From: Mesorhizobium sp.
GTDB taxonomy: Bacteria; Pseudomonadota; Alphaproteobacteria; Rhizobiales; Rhizobiaceae
DNA: 12,389 bases
Direction of reading: 5' to 3'
NCBI GenBank assembly: GCA_019509685.1
Contig: JAEKLU010000225.1
Span: forward strand, 1-12,389
In this document: in pieces, positions 6,581-12,389 of the stretch
How positions within the stretch are numbered: the stretch's first letter is position 1
How the letters are laid out: every line of letters starts with the position of its first letter
Notes under the pieces: model-generated
What the model was told of the DNA's origin: nothing
The model's input: the letters and a program-made list of their open reading frames with translations, nothing else
Databases searched by the model: none
Position numbers and translations under genes: made by a program

Positions 6581-6632
6581 TAACCCTACAGCTATGGGTT
6601 AACTCATAACTATTAGGTTATGAGACTGTCAA
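6581..6632 (-). promoter_or_regulatory. Promoter region with two inverted repeats for the SRPBCC-AhpD unit
   Basis: CTCATAAC (6603-6610) and GTTATGAG (6617-6624) are perfect 8-bp arms around TATTAG. Next to them TAACCC (6581-6586) and GGGTTA (6596-6601) form a second pair. On the minus strand a perfect -35 element TTGACA lies at 6627-6632, so the first repeat covers the spacer and -10 region. A dimeric repressor, perhaps of the ArsR/SdpR class given the ATAAC...GTTAT half-sites and the type of genes controlled, could bind here; the regulator is not in the window. The -10 element itself is poor. Confidence 0.55.
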
Positions 6633-6727
6633 GCGGAGAATCGCGCGGCTGGTCCAAATAGAGGTTAGCGTTCGTGCTTTCGCGCCTGGCATCTCAATGC
6701 TAGGGCTGGGCGACATCGTGAACTGGA

Positions 6728-7492
6728 TTGCCCTTGACCAAGAAATCTCATCCGCCGCTAATCGAAATCTGCGTCGAAGGCGTTGACGGGCTGCTTGCCG
6801 CGCAGGCCGCCGGCGCCGATCGCGTCGAGCTCTGCGCCAGCCTTGTCGAAGGCGGCATCACGCCGAGCCTGGGCACGGTGCGTGCATCGCTCGAGGGCGC
6901 GACCATCCCCTTCCATGTCATCGTGCGCCCGCGCGGCGGCGATTTTCTTTACAGCGAAGCCGAATATCGCTCGATGCTTGCCGACGTCGGCGCGCTTCGC
7001 GAGCTCGGCGTGGCCGGTGTTGTCGTCGGCTGCCTGACCGCCGCCGGCGCCATCGACGAGGCGCGCATGAGCGCGCTCGTCCAGGCCGCCGGCCCGCTCA
7101 ACGTCACCTGCCATCGCGCCTTCGACATGACGCGCGACCCGGCCGAGGCGCTCGAGGCGCTGATCCGCTGCAAGGTCGGCCGTGTGCTGACCAGCGGCCA
7201 GCGCGACACCGCGCTGGAAGGCGCGGAGCTCCTGGCTGAGCTTGTGCGCCGGGCCGGCGATCGCATCATCATCCTCGGTTGCGGCGGCCTGGCGCCCGAC
7301 AACATTGGCGAGGTGCGCAGGCTGACCGGATTGACCGAGATGCATTTCGCCGCGCTTGCCGACATGCCGAGCGCCATGCGCTACCGCAACCCGCAGGTCG
7401 GCATGGGCGGCACCGATCTCGATCGCGAATACCGCAACACCGTGACCGACAAGGCGCTGGTGGCGGCAACGATCGCGGCCGCGAGGGCCTGA
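6728..7492 (+). CDS. cutC: Copper homeostasis protein CutC
   Basis: The product is a 254-residue TIM-barrel protein of the CutC family. Landmarks are LIEICVEGVDGLLAAQAAGA and DRVELCASLVEGGITPSLGT near the N-terminus (11-50), RPRGGDFLYS (67-76), VTCHRAFDMTRDP in the middle, LTSGQRDTALEGAELL, and the C-terminal MHFAAL. CutC was linked to copper tolerance in E. coli, but its biochemical activity is still debated. The start is unclear: TTG at 6728 or TTG at 6734 fit, and neither has a good ribosome-binding site; the nearby GTG 6718 and ATG 6697 are in another frame. The stop overlaps the ATG of the next gene (TGATG), so the two are co-expressed. It is divergent from the SRPBCC-AhpD unit. Confidence 0.92.
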   Translation: MPLTKKSHPPLIEICVEGVDGLLAAQAAGADRVELCASLVEGGITPSLGTVRASLEGATIPFHVIVRPRGGDFLYSEAEYRSMLADVGALRELGVAGVVVGCLTAAGAIDEARMSALVQAAGPLNVTCHRAFDMTRDPAEALEALIRCKVGRVLTSGQRDTALEGAELLAELVRRAGDRIIILGCGGLAPDNIGEVRRLTGLTEMHFAALADMPSAMRYRNPQVGMGGTDLDREYRNTVTDKALVAATIAAARA

Positions 7493-8001
7493 TGGTTGAG
7501 ACGATGGCCAAAGAACGACTGCCGATCGAGCGCGTCTCGCCTGCCGACGAGGCGGCCATCCTCGTGCTCAACAACCAACACGCGGCGGAACTCTCCTGGT
7601 TGGAAGCGGATCGTCTGTCGTTCCTCCTCAAGGAAGCCTTCTACACGCGCCGCATCGGCGCGCTCGAAGCCTTCATCCTGTGCTTCGACCAGGACGCCCG
7701 CTACGACAGCCCGAACTTTCTGTGGTTCCGCGAGCGCTATCCGCGCTTCGTCTATGTCGATCGCGTCGTCGTCGCCGCAGAGGCCCGCGGCCGCGGCCAT
7801 GCCCGTCGGCTGTATGAGGACCTGTTCGAAGAGGCGCGGCGCGCCGGCCACGCGATCGTCACCTGCGAGGTCAACGCCGATCCGCCCAATCCGGCCTCGG
7901 ACGCCTTCCACGCCGCCCTTGGCTTCGGCGAAGTTGGCGAAGCCATCATCCATGGCGGCGAGAAATCGGTGCGCTACTGGGCCAAGCCGATCGCGGACTG
8001 A
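7492..8001 (+). CDS. GNAT-family N-acetyltransferase
   Basis: The product is 169 residues with a GNAT fold. The acetyl-CoA pyrophosphate-binding motif A is visible as YVDRVVVAAEARGRGHARRL (88-107), with RGRGHA giving the R-x-x-G-x-A loop. Motif B follows as EVNADPPNPASDAFHAALGF (126-145). The N-terminal part SPADEAAILVLNNQHAAELS resembles the single-domain predicted acetyltransferases of COG3818; that assignment is from memory. The acceptor substrate is unknown. The ATG at 7492 overlaps the cutC stop and is reached by translational coupling; an upstream in-frame start inside cutC at 7279 is rejected. An ATG at 7504 would give a protein four residues shorter. Confidence 0.88.
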   Translation: MVETMAKERLPIERVSPADEAAILVLNNQHAAELSWLEADRLSFLLKEAFYTRRIGALEAFILCFDQDARYDSPNFLWFRERYPRFVYVDRVVVAAEARGRGHARRLYEDLFEEARRAGHAIVTCEVNADPPNPASDAFHAALGFGEVGEAIIHGGEKSVRYWAKPIAD

Positions 8002-8073
8002 GCCGTGCCCTCGCCACTGGCCACGAAAACAAGCAAAAGCTAAAGTAAGTGCTCCTCTAGCCGGGAGCGCAGC

Positions 8074-8562
8074 ATGCCGAGCAATGTCTTTCGCTTCGAC
8101 GAAAGCTGGGAGATCCCCGAGGGAACGCCACAGGAAGTCTGGGATGTATTGTCGGACGCCCGGTTGCTGCCGCTGTGGTGGGGCGATGCTTATAAGGACA
8201 TCGAGCCGCTCGACGAAAAGGGCAAAGGCGTCGTCGGCGCGCGCGCCAGGGCACGCGCTCGCGGCGCCCTGCCCTACGAGCTGAACTTCATTGTCGAGGC
8301 GGCCGAGCTCGAACCGGGTCGTCTGGTGGTGGTGAAGACTTTTGGCGATTTCGACGGGCTGTGGCGGGCCGAGCTGTCGCCGTCCGGACCAGGCACGCAT
8401 GTCGATCTCGTCTGGCAGGTCACGGTCGAAAGGCCGATCCTGAAATTCCTGGCGCCGCTGCTCAGGCCCGCCTTTGCCTGGAACCATCGCTGGACGACAC
8501 CGCGCGGCGAGGCCGGGCTCCGCCGCTATCTGGCCGCGCAGAAGGCGGCAGGAGCCAATTGA
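8074..8562 (+). CDS. SRPBCC-family protein
   Basis: The product is 162 residues of the START/Bet v1-like fold. It opens [20 protein letters not shown] and continues [20 protein letters not shown], the usual beta1-helix start of polyketide cyclase/dehydrase-like SRPBCC proteins. Later come [18 protein letters not shown] and a C-terminal helix region [20 protein letters not shown]. Such proteins bind hydrophobic ligands; the ligand is unknown. It is not close in sequence to the other SRPBCC protein at 6109-6537. The ATG at 8074 follows GGGAG seven bases upstream. It lies 72 bases after the GNAT gene and may share its transcript. Its TGA directly abuts the stop of the convergent acyltransferase, giving the palindrome TGATCA at 8560-8565. 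Confidence 0.85.
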   Translation: MPSNVFRFDESWEIPEGTPQEVWDVLSDARLLPLWWGDAYKDIEPLDEKGKGVVGARARARARGALPYELNFIVEAAELEPGRLVVVKTFGDFDGLWRAELSPSGPGTHVDLVWQVTVERPILKFLAPLLRPAFAWNHRWTTPRGEAGLRRYLAAQKAAGAN

Positions 8563-9585
8563 TCACCAGTTGCGGTTCAGCCAGGCGCGCGCGGGCTTTT
8601 CGACGATGTAGTAGCTGCAAAGCGCGCAGGCAAAGACCGCGGCCAACATCGGGATCGCCGCGCTGCCCCGCTCATCGACGAATTTGTAGAAGGGCTGCTG
8701 CCACAGATAGAGCGAATAGGACCACAAGCCGAGCATCACCATCGGCCGCGACGAGAGCAAACCGGTCAAATAGCCGCCCGCGAAATCGAGCGTGTTGACG
8801 GCGAGCGCCAGCAGCGGCACGGCGAGGATATAATGCAGCGGCGTCGGCACCGGGTTGAGGAACAGCAGAACCCCGGCCACTGCCGCTAAAAGCGCGACAT
8901 GCTGGCTCCTAAGGAGTGCTGGCAGACGGCCATCGGCCTTCAGCAGGCAGATCGAAGCCGACAGCAGGATCGATGCGATATGCACGTCGGTGCGCCAGTA
9001 GCTGTGCTCGTAATCCATGCCGAGCACCCAGTAGGAAATCGCGCCGTTGGCCATCGCCAGCAACGAAAGCGCCAGGAGAAGCCGCACGACATTCGCCCGC
9101 CCGGTTACCAGCACGCTGATCAGCGCCAGGATGATGTAGGCATGTTCCTCGACGCAAAGCGACCAGATATGGTCGAGCGCGCCGGCACGATTGATCAGAA
9201 TGCCGGCATAGTTATAGGTGAATGTCAGCGCCGTCAGCGCCGCCTTCCATTTGAAGGCGATGAACGTTCCCGAAAGCCCGATCATGGCGGCGATCACGAA
9301 CACCAGCAGCGCCGGATAGATGCGCGAGAAGCGGCGCTTGAAGAATTTTTTCAGCGGAAAACGCTCGATGAACAGGATCTCGCCCATCAAGCGGCCGCTG
9401 AGCACGAAGAAGAACTCGACGCCGAGCACGCCGAGATTGATGCCCGGCACCGGGAAGAAGTGGCCGATCAGCACCAGGGCGATCGACAGGCCGCGCCAGC
9501 CGTCCAGATAGCCGAGCCTCGCCCTGTGCGCGCTTTCGGCGGCCGACCTGGGAAGAACCATATGGGTCGCGGAGATCTCGGACAT
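8563..9585 (-). CDS. OafA/YrhL-type membrane acyltransferase (acyltransferase 3 family)
   Basis: The product is a 340-residue multi-spanning inner-membrane protein with about ten hydrophobic segments. Family motifs: GYLDGWRGLSIALVLIGHFF with the conserved Arg31 and catalytic-type His42 in helix 1, GVEFFFVLSGRLMGEI (55-70), and FKRRFSRIYPALL (82-94). It ends with SLYLWQQPFYKF and YIVEKPARAWLNRNW. Family members O-acylate exported sugars such as O-antigen, exopolysaccharide or Nod factors. The acceptor here is unknown, and no polysaccharide genes are next to it. The start at 9585 has CGAAAGGA on the minus strand six bases upstream; an in-frame ATG at 9654 would add 23 non-family residues. Confidence 0.9.
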   Translation of the reverse strand: MSEISATHMVLPRSAAESAHRARLGYLDGWRGLSIALVLIGHFFPVPGINLGVLGVEFFFVLSGRLMGEILFIERFPLKKFFKRRFSRIYPALLVFVIAAMIGLSGTFIAFKWKAALTALTFTYNYAGILINRAGALDHIWSLCVEEHAYIILALISVLVTGRANVVRLLLALSLLAMANGAISYWVLGMDYEHSYWRTDVHIASILLSASICLLKADGRLPALLRSQHVALLAAVAGVLLFLNPVPTPLHYILAVPLLALAVNTLDFAGGYLTGLLSSRPMVMLGLWSYSLYLWQQPFYKFVDERGSAAIPMLAAVFACALCSYYIVEKPARAWLNRNW

Positions 9586-9669
9586 GCCGATCCTTTCGCA
9601 CTGGAGACGCGAAAAGGCGCAAGCGGCAGCGAGCTGCTCGAACCCGGATCGCATTTCCCACCCGTCACC

Positions 9670-9686
9670 ATATTGCAGTGCAATAT
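9670..9686. promoter_or_regulatory. 17-bp perfect palindrome upstream of the acyltransferase
   Basis: ATATTGCAGTGCAATAT is a perfect inverted repeat with one central base, 84 bases upstream of the acyltransferase start. On the minus strand, TTGCAC occurs twice close together, once within it and once just upstream; with a 17-base spacer the upstream copy lines up with a CAATAT element inside the palindrome, so the site may overlap a promoter. The TGC-N3-GCA core is similar to sites reported for PhaR/AniA-type regulators, but that link is speculative. Confidence 0.45.
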
Positions 9687-9813
9687 CAATTTGTGCAAGT
9701 GCGAGATTTTGGAACTGACAGTTTCGTGAAAGCAGTTGGCAGGGTTTGCTCGAAGCAAAGAGCTGCCTCGCACCGGCGATGCCACCGACAATTGGGCGAC
9801 TGGTCTGGAAGTT

Positions 9814-9830
9814 TCACCGTTTCGCGGTGA
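9814..9830. repeat. Small inverted repeat TCACCG-TTTCG-CGGTGA
   Basis: A perfect 6-bp stem with a 5-base loop in non-coding DNA, 1 base before a second, AT-rich inverted repeat. No T-run follows. Function unknown. Confidence 0.3.
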
Positions 9831-9831
9831 G

Positions 9832-9858
9832 GCTATCTAAATTAGCTAGCCATTTTTT
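9832..9858 (+). repeat. AT-rich inverted repeat followed by a T-run
   Basis: GCTATCTAA (9832-9840), a central A, then TTAGCTAGC (9842-9850) pair at eight of nine positions. CA and TTTTTT (9853-9858) follow. It could be a plus-strand transcript end or an operator. No plus-strand gene precedes it within 1 kb, so the operator or relic reading is as likely. Confidence 0.35.
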
Positions 9859-9922
9859 AGCGATTACTGATGAATAGCCGCTCGCACTTTTCTTGAAATT
9901 GCTCCAAAGGGGGCAAAAAACG

Positions 9923-9948
9923 AAAAGGGGCCAAGTGGCCCCCTTTTT
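9923..9948 (-). terminator. Intrinsic terminator after coxM
   Basis: AAAAGGGGCC (9923-9932), loop AAGT, then GGCCCC with one extra C and TTTTT (9937-9948). Read on the minus strand, the stem is followed by TTTTCGTTTTTT, a good T-tract. It lies 20 bases after the coxM stop and should end the coxL-coxM transcript. It is nearly symmetrical and could also act on plus-strand transcripts. Confidence 0.75.
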
Positions 9949-9967
9949 ACCGTCTGCCGGGACCCTG

Positions 9968-10765
9968 TCAGGCGTTGGCGGCGGCCACGGCGCGCTTGGC
10001 CATCACCGCGATCAGATTGGCGCGGTAATCGGCCGAGGCATGGAGGTCGCTCATCAGACCTTTTGCCGGTATTTTCAGGCCGTCGAGCGCCGAAGCGTCG
10101 AAAGTCCTGGACAGCGCGGCCTCGACCTCCCTCGAGCGGAAGACGCCATCTTCACCGGCGCCGGTAACAGCGGCTCTCACCCCATCCTTGCCCTTGGCCA
10201 CGAACACGCCGACGATCGCGTAGCGTGACGCGGGGTTGCGGAATTTCTGGTAGGCCGCCTTGGCCGGCGCGGTAAAACTCACCGCGGTGATGATCTCGCC
10301 ATCCTTCAGCGCCGTCTCGAACAGCCCCTTGAAGAACTTGTCGGCCGCGATCTCGCGCTTGTTGGTGATGATCGTTGCTCCGAGCGCCAGCAATGCCGCC
10401 GGATAGTCGGCTGCCGGATCGTTGTTGGCGACGGAGCCGCCGATCGTGCCCTTGTGGCGCACCGCCGGATCCCCGATCAGGGAAGCCATATGAGCGAGCC
10501 CCGGGCACACCTTCCTCAGCTTCTCGTCGGCGGCGACATCGTAATGCGTCGTGGCCGCGCCGATGGTGACCGTCTTGCCCGACACTTTGACGCCCTGCAG
10601 ATCCTTTAGCCGCGAGACGTCGACCAAATCCGAAGGCGCCGCGAGCCGCGTCCTCATGGCCGGGATCAGCGTCATGCCGCCCGAGAGCAGCTTGGCGTCG
10701 CCGGTCTTCAATTGCCTGGCGGCATCGGCGAGGGAAGTGGCGCGATGATAATTGACTGCGTACAT
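9968..10765 (-). CDS. coxM: CoxM: FAD-binding subunit of a molybdenum hydroxylase (CO dehydrogenase-like)
   Basis: The product is a 265-residue flavoprotein subunit that passes electrons from the molybdenum and iron-sulfur subunits to an acceptor. The N-terminus MYAVNYHRATSLADAARQL is typical of CoxM. The two FAD loops are visible: AKLLSGGMTLIP (24-35, family AKxLAGGxSLxP) and TIGGSVANNDPAADYP (107-122). The C-terminal CoxM domain contains SRYAIVGVFVAKG. The start at 10765 has GGGAGA on the minus strand five bases upstream. It follows coxL on the same strand after 111 bp that hold a long hairpin. The [2Fe-2S] subunit CoxS is not downstream and would have to lie beyond the right end of the window. 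Confidence 0.92.
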   Translation of the reverse strand: MYAVNYHRATSLADAARQLKTGDAKLLSGGMTLIPAMRTRLAAPSDLVDVSRLKDLQGVKVSGKTVTIGAATTHYDVAADEKLRKVCPGLAHMASLIGDPAVRHKGTIGGSVANNDPAADYPAALLALGATIITNKREIAADKFFKGLFETALKDGEIITAVSFTAPAKAAYQKFRNPASRYAIVGVFVAKGKDGVRAAVTGAGEDGVFRSREVEAALSRTFDASALDGLKIPAKGLMSDLHASADYRANLIAVMAKRAVAAANA

Positions 10766-10786
10766 GTCTTTCTCCCTTCGGGAAAA

Positions 10787-10874
10787 AGCGAATAGTGAGT
10801 AGCGAATAGTGAGTAGGGAATGTCCCTTCGCACTGCGCTTTTCCCTATTCGCTACTCCCTATTCGCTATTCGCT
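10787..10874. repeat. Heptad-repeat inverted repeat (long hairpin) between coxL and coxM
   Basis: The left arm 10787-10820 holds two exact tandem copies of GCGAATAGTGAGTA (10788-10801 and 10802-10815), themselves built from 7-base units of the form NGARTAG. The right arm 10841-10874 is made of the complementary units (CTATTCGC, CTACTCC). The 34-base arms pair at 28 positions around a 20-base loop. Of the six mismatches, four would be G-U pairs in a plus-strand RNA but only one in a minus-strand RNA. The right arm ends 2 bases before the coxL stop codon. This looks like a dispersed intergenic repeat of the palindromic type. Confidence 0.75.
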
Positions 10875-10876
10875 GA

Positions 10877-12389
10877 TCAATGCTTCGCGGCCTGGATCGC
10901 CGCCCACACCGTCGACGGCGATGCCGGCATGGCGATGTCGACGATGCCGAGCGCATCGGTGATGGCGTTGATGACCGCCGGCGGCGAGCCGATGGCACCG
11001 GCCTCGCCGCAGCCCTTGATGCCGAGCGGATTGCCGGGGCACGGCGTGTTCGACGTCGAGATCTTGAACGATGGCAGGTCGCCGGCGCGCGGCATGGTGT
11101 AATCCATGTAGCTTGCCGTCAGCAGCTGCCCGCTCGCATCGTAATGCGTGCCTTCGAGCAATGCCTGGCCGATGCCTTGCGCGATACCGCCATGCACCTG
11201 CCCTTCGACGATCATCGGATTGATGATGTTGCCGAAATCGTCCGCCGCGACGAACTGGACGATCTCGGTTGTTCCGGTTTCCGGATCGATCTCGACCTCG
11301 CAGATGTAGCAGCCGGCCGGAAAGGTGAAGTTGGACGGATCGTAGAAGGCGGTTTCCTTCAGGCCCGGCTCCATGCCTGCAGGCAAGTTATGCGCGGTGT
11401 AGGAGGCAAGCGCCACCTGGAACCACGGCAGGCTCTTGTCGGTGCCGGCGACCTTGACCTCGCCATTCTCGATGACGATGTCGCCCTCGTCCGCCTCTAG
11501 CAGATGCGCGGCGATCTTCTTGGCCTTGGCCTCGACCTTGTCGAGCGCCTTGACGATGGCCGACATGCCGACGGCGCCCGAGCGCGAGCCGTAGGTGCCC
11601 ATGCCCATCTGCACCTTGTCGGTGTCGCCATGGACGATCGAGACAGAATCGATCGGCACGCCGAAGCGCTCCGTGACCAGTTGCGCGAAGGTCGTCTCAT
11701 GGCCCTGGCCGTGGCTGTGCGAACCCGTCAGCACCTCGATCGTGCCGACGGCGTTGACGCGCACCTCGGCCGATTCCCAAAGCCCGACGCCGGCGCCGAG
11801 GGAGCCTACCGCCGACGACGGCGCGAGGCCGCAGGCTTCGATATAGTTGCTCATGCCGATGCCGCGCAGCTTGCCTCTCCTGGCAGCCTCCGCCTTGCGG
11901 CTGGCGAAGCCTGCATAGTCGGAGGCCTTCATCGCCGCGTCGAGCGAGGCGGCATAGTCGCCGGCGTCGTAGGCCAGTATCACCGGTGTCTGATGCGGGA
12001 ACGAGGTGATGAAGTTCTTGCGCCGAAGCTCGGCCGGCGACACGCGAAGCTCGCGCGCGGCCGTCTCCATCGTGCGCTCCAGGAGATAGGTCGCTTCCGG
12101 CCGCCCTGCCCCGCGATAGGCGTCGACGGGCGCGGTGTTGGTGTAGACGGTGCGCACATTGGCGTGGATCGCCGGGATGTCGTACTGCCCCGACAGCAGC
12201 GTGGCGTAGAGATAGGTCGGCACGCAGGACGAGAACAGCGACATGTAGGCGCCAAGATTGGCTATTGTGTCGACCTTCAAGCCCGTGATGCGGTTGTTCT
12301 TGTCGAAGGCCATCTCGACTGTCGAGACATGGTCGCGGCCATGCGGGTCGGAGAGGAAACTTTCGGTGCGGTCGGCGACCCATTTGACC
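10877..12389 (-). CDS. coxL: CoxL: molybdopterin-binding large subunit, form II type (5' end outside window)
   Basis: This is the catalytic Mo-cofactor subunit of the xanthine oxidase/CO dehydrogenase family. About 503 C-terminal residues are in the window; the frame is open to the right edge ([20 protein letters not shown] at the start), so the N-terminal 250-300 residues are missing. The active-site loop reads AYRGAGRPE (codons 12101-12121 for AYRGAGR), the signature of form II or putative CODH, not the AYxCSFR of proven form I CO dehydrogenase. The conserved catalytic glutamate is in GCGEAGAIG (Glu codon 11003-11005). Form II enzymes have unclear substrates; CO oxidation should not be assumed. 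It is followed by coxM on the same strand. Confidence 0.93.
   Translation of the reverse strand, partial: VKWVADRTESFLSDPHGRDHVSTVEMAFDKNNRITGLKVDTIANLGAYMSLFSSCVPTYLYATLLSGQYDIPAIHANVRTVYTNTAPVDAYRGAGRPEATYLLERTMETAARELRVSPAELRRKNFITSFPHQTPVILAYDAGDYAASLDAAMKASDYAGFASRKAEAARRGKLRGIGMSNYIEACGLAPSSAVGSLGAGVGLWESAEVRVNAVGTIEVLTGSHSHGQGHETTFAQLVTERFGVPIDSVSIVHGDTDKVQMGMGTYGSRSGAVGMSAIVKALDKVEAKAKKIAAHLLEADEGDIVIENGEVKVAGTDKSLPWFQVALASYTAHNLPAGMEPGLKETAFYDPSNFTFPAGCYICEVEIDPETGTTEIVQFVAADDFGNIINPMIVEGQVHGGIAQGIGQALLEGTHYDASGQLLTASYMDYTMPRAGDLPSFKISTSNTPCPGNPLGIKGCGEAGAIGSPPAVINAITDALGIVDIAMPASPSTVWAAIQAAKH

Larger units (their letters stand above)
9586..9967. other. Non-coding stretch with several palindromes
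   Basis: I see no gene here. It holds, in order: the 17-bp palindrome at 9670-9686, a small hairpin TCACCG-TTTCG-CGGTGA at 9814-9830, a 19-bp near-palindrome at 9832-9850 followed by TTTTTT, and the terminator at 9923-9948. Bases 9830-9900 are more A/T-rich than the surroundings. Confidence 0.6.

Noticed and set aside
7381..8487. Minus-strand open frame (368 codons) across the end of cutC, the GNAT gene and the SRPBCC gene
   Set aside because: It spans three genes that are each supported by family motifs on the plus strand; it has no recognisable domains itself.
9600..9654. Longer start for the acyltransferase at 9654
   Set aside because: The extra 23 residues are not typical of the family, and the ATG at 9585 has the good CGAAAGGA ribosome-binding site.
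8899..9729. Plus-strand open frame (276 codons) opposite the acyltransferase
   Set aside because: Antisense to a gene with all acyltransferase 3 motifs; the composition is rich in Gln/His/Glu/Arg as expected for a shadow of a membrane protein.
1..12389. CRISPR array, tRNA or rRNA gene, insertion sequence, phage or toxin-antitoxin module
   Set aside because: I looked for regularly spaced repeats, cloverleaf-type sequences, transposase-like proteins with terminal repeats and paired small toxin-antitoxin genes, and saw none.

Overview
The window looks like ordinary chromosome from a high-GC alphaproteobacterium of the rhizobial group; a Mesorhizobium-like member of the Phyllobacteriaceae is my best guess. 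The grounds are strong G/C bias at third codon positions in the real genes, a sequence matching the alphaproteobacterial general-stress (EcfG) promoter consensus, an aerobic form II CoxL/CoxM pair, and several small exported proteins of types common in rhizobia. I ran no database search, so the genus is inference.

Layout, left to right. 1-652 holds no gene I can support, only broken reading frames on the minus strand. 653-868 encodes a small exported protein with four cysteines in a GLG1-type spacing. 869-1428 is mostly non-coding, with a doubtful 61-residue cysteine-rich frame and a GGAAC-N16-CGTT promoter. 1429-4207 is a two-gene drug-efflux operon: an EmrA-like HlyD adaptor whose 5' end appears to be broken by a one-base frameshift, then an EmrB/QacA-type DHA2 permease overlapping it by 4 bp. 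4214-4447 (minus) is a small charged helical protein. 4643-4915 is a PsiF-like exported protein. 5146-5577 is an exported cupin. 5629-6537 (minus) is a two-gene unit, an SRPBCC/AHSA1 protein followed by an AhpD-like carboxymuconolactone decarboxylase-family protein, behind a promoter region with two inverted repeats. 6728-8562 (plus) carries cutC, a GNAT acetyltransferase overlapping it, and a second SRPBCC protein. 8563-9585 (minus) is an OafA-type acyltransferase preceded by a 17-bp palindrome. 9968-12389 (minus) is coxL (5' end outside the window) followed by coxM, separated by a 111-bp spacer holding a large heptad-repeat hairpin, with a strong intrinsic terminator after coxM.

The genes do not form one system. 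The coherent units are the efflux operon (possibly stress-induced), the SRPBCC-AhpD pair (probably controlled by a repressor encoded elsewhere), cutC-GNAT, and coxL-coxM (two of the three subunits of a molybdenum hydroxylase; the iron-sulfur subunit is not in the window). I found no phage, IS element, CRISPR array, defence locus or clearly undescribed system. The observations most worth checking are the frameshift in the adaptor gene, the EcfG-type promoter in front of it, and the heptad-repeat hairpin between coxL and coxM.
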